Positions 20,951 through 31,450 of a stretch of 64,000 nt of DNA are shown piece by piece; the stretch's first letter is position 1, and every line of letters begins with the position of its first letter. Under the pieces are notes generated by a model, which made no database searches, had not been told where the DNA came from, and saw nothing but the letters and a program-made list of their open reading frames with translations. The stretch comes from Ascaphus truei (taxonomy: Eukaryota > Chordata > Amphibia > Anura > Ascaphidae), in NCBI GenBank assembly GCA_036426205.1, contig CM071567.1, positions 288,439,290-288,503,289 on the forward strand, given 5' to 3'. A program made the position numbers and the translations under genes.

Positions 20951-21966
20951 GAAGATATCCGGAAACCCAATGCCTCCGCTCGTCCTTGGGGTAAACATTG
21001 CGATCTTGATAATCTCGGTCTTTAATCTTTGCAAGTGAATTGAAATATTCTGTTTTGAATATTTTTAAGCTCAGGCTGGCGGAATGTTTATCGGGAGGGT
21101 TTGGAAATAATATAGAAGTCTCGGAAGGATGTTCATTTTGGTGGATATGATTCTGACCTTCCATGATATCTGGAATTTGTTCCATGCCTGCAGGTCTTTT
21201 TTGATTTTTCGAAAAGGGAAGGATAGTTACATTGATAAAAGGAGTCGTAGGAGTTTGCAATCTTTATTCCTAGGTATTTGATAGCTGTGGAACTCCATTT
21301 ATAGTTAAAATTTGATTGCAGCAAATTAAGTTCTAGGGTTGGGAGGGATAGGTTTAATGCTTCTGATTTGCCATTGATAACTTTATAGCCTGAGACTTTG
21401 CCGAATTGATCTAGTTTATCCTGAAGGTTAGGAAGGGATGTCAGTGGGTTAGCTAAAGTTAATATTACATCATACGCAAATAGGTAGATTTTATAATTGG
21501 TCTCCCCAATTGGGATTCCCTGTATGTTGACCTCCTACCTGATTGTAACGGATAGGGGCTCAATCGTTAATGCAAAGAGCAGTGGGGACAGGGGACAGCC
21601 TTGTATGGTTCCATTTTTAATCCCAATAGCTCAAGCCTCCTCTAGGAAGTTTGACGTAAGCTGTGGGTGTCTGGTAAAGGGCTCTAACATCCGCCAGGAA
21701 TGGGCTTTTAAATACAAATTGTTTGATCTAAAAAGGTCCACTTTATTCTATCAAATGCTTGTTCAGCATCCAGGCTTAACAGAATAGCTTTCGTACTGGT
21801 CAGGTGCACATCGTCAACAATATTTATGATCTTTTGGGTGTTGTCTGAGGCTTGTCTGCCCGAGACAAAACCTACATGATCAATATGGATTAGTCTTGGT
21901 AGAATTGGGTTCAACCTGTTCGCCAGGATCTTACTGTATATTTTCATGTCTAAATTGAGTAGAGAT
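20951..21966 (-). pseudogene. L1 ORF2 fragment: second half of RT and thumb
   Basis: Minus-strand L1 ORF2, continued from 28067-29412. After the insertion comes SLLNLDMKIYSKILANRLNP, then HVGFVSGRQASDN, FAYDVILTL in place of the usual FADD motif (a catalytic Asp lost), and the thumb YLGIKI...SLFEKSKKTC. It ends with NVYPKDERRHW near 20960, truncated at the junction with the gypsy fragment. Several stops. Confidence 0.8.
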
Positions 21967-22269
21967 ATAGGGGGTCATGCACTAAGCTCCGATAAGTCCC
22001 TTTTAGAGCGCAAAGTGCTCTTAGAACGTGCTTTTGTGCTGAACCCGATGCACTAAGCAACGCAAACAGGCACTTTGCGCTCTAAAAATGACTTTTTTCC
22101 GGAATTTTTTCTAAGTCCAACTTTGCTTGTTCGCAACTGTGTTTGCGTTAAATACTGCCCTTAAGCAGGATGCACTTAGCAACGCAACCTTAGCGTACGC
22201 GAAAGTTGCGTTGAAAGAACACGTCAGGTCAGAGTAGACGCAAAGAAATCTGGACTTAGAAAAAATTAT

Positions 22270-22430
22270 TGCTTTTCATTTTTGCATGCGCAACACCCAT
22301 ACAACAGGCCGGCGGGTGTCCCCGGCTCCCTCCCAGAGGGAGGCCGGGGGTCGCGCGGGGATCCCCGGCTCACCAAGCGGGGTTCCCGCGGCCGTCCCGG
22401 GGTCCCCGCGGGCCTGCGGTACCAATGTTG
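22270..22430. repeat. GC-rich hairpin block in the left arm
   Basis: GGCTCCCTCCCAGAGGGAGG and CCCGGGGTCCCCGCGGG form local hairpins. It has no counterpart of equal length on the right. Confidence 0.6.
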
Positions 22431-22596
22431 CACCTCCAAAAATAATAAACAATATTTATAACTAAATACACCCCCCTAACACATACAGTACAGTAATGGG
22501 CAAAATTACTATTATCCACATATGGATAATAATGCATTAGCCCATTTTAAATACATATACATTAGAATAAATACAGTAAAAACATATTACACTTAC

Positions 22597-22664
22597 CTTT
22601 TACAGGCACCCACGATTAAGGCCGTCTTCATCCTCATCTTCATCCTGCCCATGCCACTCCGGTG
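22597..22664 (-). other. Exon-like block with splice signals, left arm
   Basis: On the minus strand a 68-bp block is bounded by taacag before and gtaagt after, and reads ATGGGCAGGATGAAGATGAG...GTGGGTGCCTGTAAAAG. Its mirror copy at 26840-26907 has the same length and both splice signals. One frame is acidic (Asp/Glu repeats), but the two copies differ by compensating indels, so coding is unproven. Confidence 0.45.
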
Positions 22665-23189
22665 CTGTTAAACATGCACAACAATCACAATTGCCAATGT
22701 AATGTCCCTTAACCCCTCAATCACCATGCCGGTTATTAACCGCCACAGACATTAAGGGGTTAACCCACCCTCACCCACCACTCGGGAGGCCTACATACCC
22801 TCCACCACTAACCCACAACCCTATGAGGCCTAACCACCCTCACCCACTACCCAGCCGGGAGTGCCCCCCCATAATACATGAATTATTCTTTTACATACAG
22901 GGTTCATACCCCAGGCCCACACGAGTCCGCGATGGGCCCGACGGGTCACCTCACACACCTACAGGTTACCAGCAACTTGTTTCAAACAGGTTCTGGAGGC
23001 CTGTTGGTGGGTCCCACCAGGCGCCATGGCCCACCAGGTGGTCTCCGTGGGTCACCGTGGGCCACAATTGGGTACCCACGGTAGGCCCGCGGATGTCTGG
23101 GAGCCCCGGATCAGACCCACAGGTGTCTGAGGGGCCTCGGGTGGTTCCCACGGGGGTCTGGGGACCCACAGGTGCTCACTTCGCGTCCG

Positions 23190-23340
23190 CGGTGCCCCCA
23201 CGGATGTGGGGCCACCGGATCTTCCCCGCACACTACGGGTCCGCAGTGCCTCCACGGATGTGGGGCCACCAGTCCTTCCCCGCACACTATGGGTCCGCGG
23301 TTCCCCCACAGATGTGGGGCCACTGGTTCTTCCCTGCAGG
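23190..23340 (+). repeat. 54-bp GC-rich minisatellite, about three copies
   Basis: GGATGTGGGGCCACC recurs at about 23202, 23256 and 23310. The 54-bp period is divisible by three, which creates long repetitive shadow frames in several phases (22823-23608 and others). It makes the left arm longer than the right. Confidence 0.9.
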
Positions 23341-24544
23341 TGTCACCCATGGACCACGCAGCCTGGTACCCGTGAGGTACCCAAGGATACCTCAGGTGGT
23401 CTCCAGAGGTCTCACGCAGACCAAAGGAACAAACCCTGAATGTAAAATAAATAAACCGGACCTATACATTAAATACATACATCCACCCCCCCCCCCCAAC
23501 ACATACATTACTATAATGTGCAAAATAACTATTATCCAGATATGGATAATATATTATTTGCCCATTATGAAACACAAAACATGCATAAATCAAAACATGA
23601 ATTCTTAATCTTAAAATCACCACATTGCATGTTAAAAAATATCCTGCAGCAATAGAAAAATATAAACCAACAAACCAGCAGCTACACAAATGTATATGAA
23701 ATGTCACACAATTGCATTGAGTGTGTACATGATGCAATTAATCTGTGCATCATGTAACACTATGCAAAATATATGTAACAATAAAATACACTATGAACAA
23801 TGTCCCCTAACCACCAATGCCATCCTGAAAACCAAATAGAAACTAAGCAACATCAATACAATTAGCATCAATCAATTAATCCATTTCCTCAAACAATTAC
23901 AATACAATACAAATCAATTATACAATTCCCTATTCAATTCCTAAAGCCAAACCATTGCCAAAATAATTCTAATTTAAAGTAACCACCATCATTCTAATCT
24001 AACTACCAGAAATAAGCCATTACAAAAAAACTGTCACTAAATACATTATTACATTATTCACAACAATGACAAAATAGAGCTGATAAATACATTAGCCATA
24101 CATGAAAAGAACATAAACATTAGCAAAACAATCAATTATTATCCCTGTATGTCTATCCATATAGATAGATATACATAAAATACAGGGGCAATAATAGAGC
24201 ATAAAATACAATGCATTTACTGGTACATACAAAAATCACATAGAATACACCCATTCAGTGTCCGTGAATGTATGTATATACATAGATACATTCACGGGCA
24301 TTAAATGGGACTGAAAAAAATAAAAGACATGAATCAAAAATAAAAAAAACCTGTAAAAGTAAAAATAATAAACTTTTCTTTTATTTACTCACCATTAGAT
24401 GCCCACTCACCGAAATCCAGGTGACCCGGAAGCACAGGAACCAATCCACAGGTAACCATAAAATAATAAACCCTTACAATCCACGTCTGTGTCTTTTTTC
24501 TTCTATTTGTAATCCTTCCCGTCAGGCTTTGGGTCTTCTTTTCT

Positions 24545-24664
24545 TCATTGGGGTCTTCTCCGTCTTCTTCCGCCTTCTTCCGTCTTTTTCCGCCACGCCC
24601 TTGTTTTCTTCTTAGAAGGGGAGGTGTTCCCTCCTCGGCGACTGGCTTCAAAATGAGACGACAT
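24545..24664 (-). other. Small basic ORF (39 aa), left mirror copy
   Basis: It starts MSSHFEASRR, has a Lys/Arg-rich middle and ends in RRRRRPQ. The mirror copy at 25241-25402 encodes a similar but longer peptide. The ATG lies just downstream of the outward-facing TATA box and would fall upstream of a normally placed transcription start, so translation is doubtful. Not recognised as any known family. Confidence 0.35.
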
Positions 24665-24666
24665 AG

Positions 24667-25237
24667 GATTTTATAGGCCTATGACATCACATTTTGTTCA
24701 AATGTTTCCCACGGTCCTGATTGGGCCGTGAAAATCATGTGATTTGGCCGGAAAAAAAAAATGATGACGTCATTTAAAAGCAATGAAAGCACAGTCAATC
24801 AGAATGGCTGTGCTTCAATTGCCTTTAAGATGACATCATCAAAAGAAATATGGCCGGCCTCACATGGTTTGGTAGCCAATCAGAGCGTGGGAAATCCATC
24901 CCAACTCTGATTGGCTCTAGTACCATGTGACAGGCTTTCAATGACGTCACATCCGTTCTCCCCCAATTCTCTGTCACATCAGATGGGATGCCAATCAGAG
25001 TTGGGATGGAGTTCCCACGCTCTGATTGGCTACAGTACCATGTGTCGCCGGCCATCTTTCTTTTGATGACGTCATCTTAAAGGCAATTGAAGCACAGCCA
25101 TTCTGATTGGCTGTGCCTTCATTGCCTTTAAAGGACGTCATCATTTTTTTTCCCCGGCCAAATCACATGTTTTTCACGGCCCAATCAGGACCGTGGGAAA
25201 CATTTGACCAAAATGTGACGTCATAGGTCTATAAAAG
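24667..25237. promoter_or_regulatory. Symmetric divergent promoter-like region at the palindrome axis
   Basis: Two TATA boxes point outward: TATAAAA read on the minus strand at 24669-24675 and TCTATAAAAG on the plus strand at 25228-25237. Between them lie four perfect CRE palindromes TGACGTCA (24765, 24942, 25067, 25216) plus a TGACATCA, and at least eight CCAAT/ATTGG boxes (for example 24714, 24798, 24873, 24908, 24972, 25022, 25108, 25183). CRE plus CCAAT plus TATA is a classic strong RNA polymerase II promoter layout. Function is inferred from motif content only. Confidence 0.6.
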
Positions 25238-25240
25238 CCT

Positions 25241-25402
25241 ATGTCGCCTCATTTTGAAGCCAGTCGCCGAGTAGGGAACACCTCCCCTCCTAAGAAGAAA
25301 AGAAGGGCGTGGCGTAAGAAGACAGAAGATAACGGAAGAAGACGGAGAAGACCCCAAAGAAGAAAAGAAGACCCCAAGACAGACGGGAAGGATTACAAAT
25401 AG
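25241..25402 (+). other. Small basic ORF (53 aa), right mirror copy
   Basis: It starts MSPHFEASRR, continues into SPPKKKRRAWRKKTEDNGRR and ends DGKDYK. The charge pattern resembles a nuclear localisation or nucleic-acid-binding tail. A donor-like site ATG|GTGAGT follows at 25511 (mirror at 24393) and an exon-like block at 26840. A spliced transcript outward from the axis is an inference. Confidence 0.35.
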
Positions 25403-26839
25403 AAGAAAAAAGACACAGACGTGGATTGTAAGGGTTTATTTTTAATGGTTACCTGTGGATTGGTTCCAGTGCTTCCGGGTCACCTGGATATCGGTGAGTG
25501 GGCATCTAATGGTGAGTAAACAAAAGAAAAGTTTATTATTTTTACTTTTACAGTTTTTTTTATTTTTGATTCATGTCTTTTATTTTTTCAGTCCCATTTA
25601 ATGCCCGTGAATGTATCTGTGTATACACATACATTCACGGACACTGAATGGGTGTATTCTATGTGATTTTTTAAATGTAAATGCATTGTTTTTTATGCTC
25701 TATTATTGCCCCTGTATGTTATGTTTATCTATCTATATGGATAGACATACAGGGATAATAATTGATTGTTTTGCTAATGTTTATGTTCTTTTCATTATGG
25801 CTAATGTATTTATCAGCTTTATTTTGTCATTGTTGTGAATAATGTAATTTGTATTTAGTGACAGTTTTTTTGTAAGGGCTTATTTCTGGTAGTTAGATTA
25901 GAATGATGGTGGTTACTTTAAATTAGAATTATTTTGGCAATGGTTTGGCTTTAGGAATTGAATAGGGAATTGTATAATTGATTTGTATTGTATTGTAATT
26001 GCTTGAGGAAATGGATTAATTAATTGATGCTAATTGTATCGATGTTGCTTAGTTTCTATTTGGTTTTCAGGATGGCCTTGGTGGTTAGGGGACATTGTTC
26101 ATAGTGTATTTTATTGTAACATATATTTTGCATAGTGTTACATGATGCACAGATTAATTGCATCATGTACACACTCAATGCAATTGTGTGACATTTCACA
26201 TACATTTGTGTAGCTGCTGGTTTGTTGGTTTATATTTACTATTGCTGCAGGATTTATTTTAACATGCAATGTGGTGATTTTAAGATTAAGAATTCATGTT
26301 TTGATTTATGCATATTTTGTGTTTCATAATGGACAAATAATATATTATCCATATATGGATAATAGTTATTTTGCACATTATTGCAACAGGCCTCCAGAAC
26401 CTGTATGAAACAAGTTGCTGGTAATCTGTAGGTCTGTGAGGTGACCCGTCGGGCCCACCGGGGACTCGTGTGGGCCTGTGGTATGAACCCTGTATGTAAA
26501 AGGATAAATCATGTATTTATGGGGGGGGGGGTTATGTATTTAATAAATAGAATGATGTTTATTGTGCGGCAGTGTATTGTTTTTATTGTGGGTACTGGGG
26601 GTGGGGGGAGGGTGTATTGGCCCCAAGGGTATGTGGGTAGGCCCCCTGGCTGGGTAGTGGGTGAGGGTGGTTAGGACTCACGGGGTGGGGGATTAGTGGG
26701 GGAGTGTATGTAGGCCTCCCGAGTGGTGGGTGAGGGTGGGTTAACCCCTTAATGACTGTAACGTTTAATAACCACTATGGTGATTAAGGGGTTAGGGGAC
26801 ATTACAGTGGATGTTTTGATTCTTGTGAATGTCTTGCAG

Positions 26840-26907
26840 CATCGGAGGGGGCATGGGCAGGATGAAGATAAGGATGAAGACGCCTTCATCGTGGGTGCCT
26901 GTAAAAG
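26840..26907 (+). other. Exon-like block with splice signals, right arm
   Basis: A 68-bp block preceded by tgaatgtcttgcag and followed by gtaagtgt. It reads through HRRGHGQDEDKDEDAFIVG in one frame. It mirrors 22597-22664. Looser relatives end in CTTCAT(C/T)CTGGCAGGGG near 31290 and 50480. Confidence 0.45.
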
Positions 26908-27137
26908 GTAAGTGTCATATATATTGACTGTATATATTGTAATTTATATGAATTTATAATGGGCAAATGCATTATTATCCATATATCCGTATGTGTTAGG
27001 GGGCGGGGGATGTGTGTTGTTTATTGGGGGCAATTGTCCCCAATAAATATGCTAATGTGCCTTAACCCCTTCATTGCCTTAGTGGCTATCCGCTAAGGTA
27101 ATGAAGCTACATTAATGTTAATTTTAATAATAGTGTG

Positions 27138-27402
27138 CAGGAGCAGGGGGTCCCCTGAGCTGAACCGCATTGATTTCTGCCTCAGAGACCACCTGCTTCC
27201 CAAGTTACAGGCCCCGGTTTGGGGCATCAGTGCAAGTGTGGACGCCATCTTTATAGAGCCCACGTCGCGTCTTGGACGCTATAAAAATGGGGGCGGAACT
27301 GGCACCCGATGCCCCATAATGGGGCCTGTAACTCGGGAAGCAGTGGGTCTCTGAGGCAGAAATCAATGCGGTTCTGCTCAGGTGGACCCCCCGCTCCCGC
27401 AC
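27138..27402. repeat. 265-bp palindromic module A
   Basis: GAGCTGAACCGCATTGATTT at the left pairs with AAATCAATGCGGTTCTGCTC at the right, with TTACAGGCCCC/GGGGCCTGTAA further in. The loop holds a GC-rich core. The same design occurs at 27505-27765 and 50948-51213, with a half copy at 35690. Confidence 0.85.
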
Positions 27403-27504
27403 TCTATTATTACAAATACATTAAAGCAGCTTCATTACCATAGCGGATAGCCGCTACGGTAATGAATTATTGTTTATTGTTATGTATATTTTAATATTAG
27501 TGTA

Positions 27505-27765
27505 GATGTGCAGGAGGTCTCCTGAGCTGAACCGCATTGGTTTTAATCTCGGGGACCCCCTACTTCAGGAGATACAGGCCCCTTTATGGGGTGCCAGTAT
27601 CCCCTGCAGAATTTAAATGTCCCAGTCACGTGACGCGGGAGCTTTATAGTGCAGGGGATACCGGCACCCCATAACGGGGCCTATATCTCCTGAAGTAGGG
27701 GGTCCTCGGACCTGAAACCAATTCGGTTCAGGTTCTGAGACCCCCTGCTCATGTACACTATTATT
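27505..27765. repeat. ~260-bp palindromic module B
   Basis: GAGCTGAACCGCATTGGTTT pairs with AAACCAATTCGGTTCAGGTT, and CTACTTCAGGAGATACAGGC with its complement. It is tandem to module A inside the same element. Confidence 0.85.
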
Positions 27766-28066
27766 AAAATGTTTTATTTAGTGTACGATCGCCTGTAACA
27801 GACTTGCATGGAGATGGCAAACCTGCATGCAAATGTTACATGCGGCTTTTTTTTCTATCAGCTAGCGTACGTATAGGTTAAGAACGCTAGCAGGGGGAAA
27901 AAAAGCAACACGTACGCTGTGGGTGTTTTGAGCTATTTTGAGCAGGTACGTTAAAAAATGGCCTCAAGGCCTTAGTGAATCGCGTCCCCGGCTTCACTTT
28001 TTAACGAACCTGCTTTTTTGCCAAATCAGAACGCAAAGCCATTGAGCTTAGTGCATAGCCCCCATA

Positions 28067-29412
28067 GGTCTATAACTTCAACATTGTCCTCCTTGTGGAT
28101 AATGGCCAGGTTAGTCATAGACATAGAAGTTTGGATTGGTGCGCCCTCCAAAAAGGAGTTAAATGTGTTGAGAACATACGGGAAGAGAATTGTCTGAACT
28201 TTCTTGTAGTGAAGGTTAGTGAAGCCGTCCGGGCCTGGTGTTTTGTTTATCTTTAGAGACTTGATAGGCTCTGAAAGCTCTACTTGCATAATATTTTGTT
28301 TAGTGAATGGGAGTTTTCCTCCGTTAGTACAGGCAGTTTACATTGTTCTAGATATTTTGATATTGCCTCAGATCCTGTTTGAGAGTTCCCTGGAGGGTCT
28401 AAGTTATATAATTTTGAATATAAATTAGAGAATTCCTGGGCTATTTATTTCTCATTATATGTGGTTTACCCATTTTTTGTTTTTATCGCTGAGATCTGAG
28501 ATTTGACTCTATAACCTCTAAGTTTATTTGCTAGCAAATGGTCTGCCTTGTTACCCTTATTGTAATATCTTTGGTTCATCCATCTTAGTCCTCTCTCTAC
28601 TTCATCTAGTTGGAGCTGTTTAAATTCAGTCCTTGTTTTGTCTAGTAGTTTATACCGAGGTTCTTTAGGGATTATTTTTATGTTGTTGTTTTAGTTTAAT
28701 CAGTTTGTCAGAGATTTCTTTAAATTGTTCCAATTTAAAGTTTTTCCTGTACGAATCTATGGAAATAAGGTCTCCTCTGATTGATGCCATATTGGCTTCC
28801 CATAGAATTGCAGGGGCTGAGACCGAGTCCTTGTGTATTGTAAAGTAATCTGACAGTTTTAGTTTAATTGTGTTCTCTATTTCTGGCGAGCTCAATAAAG
28901 AGTAGGTTTAGTTTTCATTTATATGGGTTACTTTTCACAAAGGGAAGAGAGAGGACAAAGTCGATAGGGGAGTGGTAAGACCAATTTATTAGGTCTCTGT
29001 TTAACTGGGAGGATGCCTGTAGAATATTTTTGGTACCCAGAAAATAATCAGTCCTTGAGTAAGTCTGGTGTGGTGCTGAGAAAAACGTGTAGTCTCGTTG
29101 ACCCTGGTGCTGCGCCCTCCATATATCCACTAGGGAAAGTAATTTATTAATTCCTTACAATTTTTGGCAGATTTCAGAATTTGGATTGAGTGGAACACAC
29201 CCGGAGTAGAGGACTTGTCCTGTTCTTAGACGCATATCGTATTCATATCCCCTGCTATTATTAAAGATGATAAAGTTTGCTGGTCTTAGGATTTTAATAC
29301 AGCCTTTAGGAAGTCGGTTTTGTTTTCATTAGGAGCGTATATGTTTATGAGGGACACCGGGACCCCTGAGAGGGACCCCTGTAAAATGAGATATCTACCT
29401 CCTGGATCTGCC
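28067..29412 (-). pseudogene. L1 ORF2 fragment: endonuclease to first half of RT
   Basis: From high to low coordinates the minus strand gives endonuclease pieces (LINIYAPNENKTDFLKAVL, then SLIIAGDMNT, DYTFFSAPHQTYSRTDYFLG), the linker (SDYFTIHKDSVSAPAILWEA) and the start of the RT (IKSLKINKTPGPDGFTNLHY). It ends at the ATA target duplication of the foldback element and resumes at 21966. The 5' end is lost at about 29412, where purine-rich DNA begins. Frameshifts and stops are present. Confidence 0.85.
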
Positions 29413-30320
29413 ACTACTTATGTGGGGAGGAGGGGGGGTAGGGGGTAGGGGTAGGAGGGTTGGAGACCTAATTTTGGTTGTACGTGGACCCTTTGTCCTT
29501 TGCTACAGGGGGGGATAGGGAGGAGTGTGGGAGGGAGAGGGAGAGGGGAGGGGGAGGAGGGCAGGGGGAGGGGAAGGAGGGCAGGGGTGGAGGGGGGGGA
29601 GGAGGAGAAAAAAAAGGGAAGCAGACTCTTTTCAACTTCAACACATTTAAATCATATGATGATACAGTGATACCAGATAAAATATCCTTTAAAGCTTTCT
29701 ATCTATCAATAGATTGGATTTTGCAGTTAAAAACATAGACATTTGTCTCCCTTTAGCATCCTATGTACCAGCAAGAGTACAAAGTTTAGTCTTAGTATTC
29801 TATAACATATTCCTTTGGATAGGAGGGGGGAGGGGGAAATGGGGGAAGAGGGAGGGTTGAGAGGAGAGGTGGAGGGGAGAGCGTTGGGATGGGGGTTGGA
29901 GGGGAGGAGTCATAATTTCAGTTGAACATGGACTGCATGTCATTTGATTCATTGCGGGGGAGGAGGAAGGGGGAGGGAGGAGAAAGGAGCTGGGAAGCAG
30001 CAGGAGGGAGAGAGGGAGGGAGAGGGGCACGGAGTGAGGGGGAAGAAGGGGTGGACAGGGAGAGAGGGAGGAGGGGGATCAGGGGGGAGGGGAGGGAGGA
30101 GGAGGAAGGGGGAGGAGAAAGGAGGGGGAAGCAGAATAATTTCAGCCTCAACATATATAGACCAAATGACGATACAATGATACCAGATAAAATATCCTTT
30201 AAGGCTTTCTATCTATCCATACATTGGATTTTGTAGTTTATACATAGACAGGATGGGGGAGAGGAGGAGGGTGGAGGGGGATTAGGGGGGAGGATGTGGG
30301 GGTGTAAGAGGGGGGAGATG
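29413..30320 (+). repeat. Purine-rich GGA/GGGA tracts with a ~200-bp duplicated block
   Basis: G-rich purine tracts at 29415-29460, 29500-29620, 29820-29910, 29950-30130 and 30250-30340 alternate with AT-rich DNA. The AT-rich block ATACCAGATAAAATATCCTT occurs at about 29671 and 30180, so part of the region is duplicated. Long frames here are strand-biased artefacts. Confidence 0.75.
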
Positions 30321-30570
30321 GGGGGAGGGGGAGTGGACAAGTATGCAGTGGCACAATGCCAAGTATATCAAAAGGCTACATAGTCAAGGCAGATATGATA
30401 TCATTTGAAACTTTCCTTACTGTAAATGTATACTTTATGAACATGTAGACAACCTTGTATTTCAGTATGTAAACTTTAGCAAAAAGGAAAATAGGGTACA
30501 CCATATCCTTTTATATCTTCTTCAGAGGGGGATGGGGGATAGGGAGTGGGGGCATGGGGGCAGCAGCTGA
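30321..30570. other. Gene-free AT-rich spacer
   Basis: No gene or clear repeat was seen; it ends in a short G-rich stretch. Confidence 0.4.
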
Positions 30571-31300
30571 TAATGTTTTATTTTTAATGGGAAAATGTAC
30601 TATTATCCAGAAAGTTATAATAGGGATTTTGCCCATTACTGTATGTGTTGTGGGGGGGGCGTTGTTGTGGGTAGAGGAGGTGTGTAGTAGGGTGCCCATT
30701 CATTGCCATTGGAGTTATCTTTGCCCCCAATGAGGACATAAATAACCACAGTGGCAATCAACGGGTGTATTGGGTAGACTTGTTTGTTGTATTGTATTTG
30801 AATGTTTTTTTTAATTTAATTTTGTTTTTTTGTTTTTTGCTGCAGTAAAGGGTAACAGCTTTATTAGCCATTTTACTACTAGTGCTTTTGCCCATCTGTG
30901 TGTGTGGTGATGGGTTTAGTTGGGGATGAGGGTAGATGAATGGGGGATGGTGGTATCTGCCCCAGGGTGGATTGTTAGGCTTACCGGGAGGGTTGCCGTA
31001 TGGATTATCCCCTTCATTACCTTAATGAAGGGGTTAACCCATCCTGCAACCCTCCCAGGAGGCCTAATTATCCTCCCCAGGGCAACTGCAGCACATCCTT
31101 CACACACCCCATTAAAACACCAATAACCCCTTAATTATATTAGCGGTTAATTACTAAAGTAGTTAAGGGGCTACTGGTATTTTAATGGCTGGGTATTGAC
31201 CCTTCCATGTTGATATCGAAGAGGAGGAGGAGGGGGAGGAGGAGGAGGAGGAGGAGGAGGAGATGGAGGACATCCTTCATTCTGGCAGGGGATAGTAAAG
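30571..31300. repeat. Relative of the foldback-element arms
   Basis: It contains the ATTATCC...TTTGCCCATTA module (30600-30640), the CCTTCATTACC/GGGGTTAACCC palindrome (31010-31035), an AACCCCTTAAT module (31125) and a GGA run followed by CCTTCATTCTGGCAGGGG. The same set in similar order occurs at 50330-50900. No gene. Confidence 0.6.
31218..31264 (+). repeat. GGA microsatellite
   Basis: About 15 GAG/GGA units with few interruptions, placed where relatives have an acidic exon-like block. Confidence 0.9.
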
Positions 31301-31450
31301 TATTTTACTGTATGTATCTTACTGTATTTGAGAAAACAGTGCTGAACGGAGCCTTAAACATATATTAAGAACAATTGTGATACAACTGTATATAGTGCTA
31401 GTACTATTACACAAAATAAAAGAAAAATGTCACTGTGAATATGATGTATA

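Larger units (their letters stand above)
22480..26990. repeat. Giant imperfect palindrome centred near 24953
   Basis: Left-arm landmarks are repeated inverted on the right: the 24840-24914 block pairs with 24991-25065; the ATTCACGGGCA/TGCCCGTGAAT blocks at 24290 and 25605 pair; the 23510-23815 block pairs with 26090-26395; the GGCCCACACGAGTC stretch at 22915 pairs with 26460; and the 22597-22664 block pairs with 26840-26907. Coordinates add to about 49,905 near the axis; the left arm then gains about 525 bp from a minisatellite. Only about 75 bp at the axis is unpaired. Confidence 0.9.
21970..28063. mobile_element. 6.1-kb giant foldback element with Harbinger-like ends
   Basis: The ends are inverted (GGGGGTCATGCACTAAGCTC on the left; GGGGGCTATGCACTAAGCTC read inward from the right) and flanked by ATA (21967-21969 and 28064-28066). 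Removing the element rejoins the L1 RT frame. Short terminal repeats with a 3-bp duplication fit the PIF/Harbinger group. Subterminal words such as GATGCACTAAGCAACGC recur at about 22048 and 22166. The core is a giant palindrome (22480-26990). No transposase is visible, so it is presumably mobilised in trans. Confidence 0.8.

Noticed and set aside
22823..23608. 261-codon Pro/Gly/His-rich frame on the plus strand
   Set aside because: It spans the 54-bp minisatellite and GC-rich arm of the foldback element; the right arm has no matching frame.
24930..24990. Replication origin at the palindrome centre
   Set aside because: Symmetry and AT-rich arms fit, but the motifs present (CRE, CCAAT, TATA) are promoter motifs and nothing specific for an origin is seen.
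29478..30236. Gly/Arg/Glu-rich frames in GGA tracts
   Set aside because: Composition follows purine-rich repeats; complementary Leu/Ser/Pro frames exist on the other strand.
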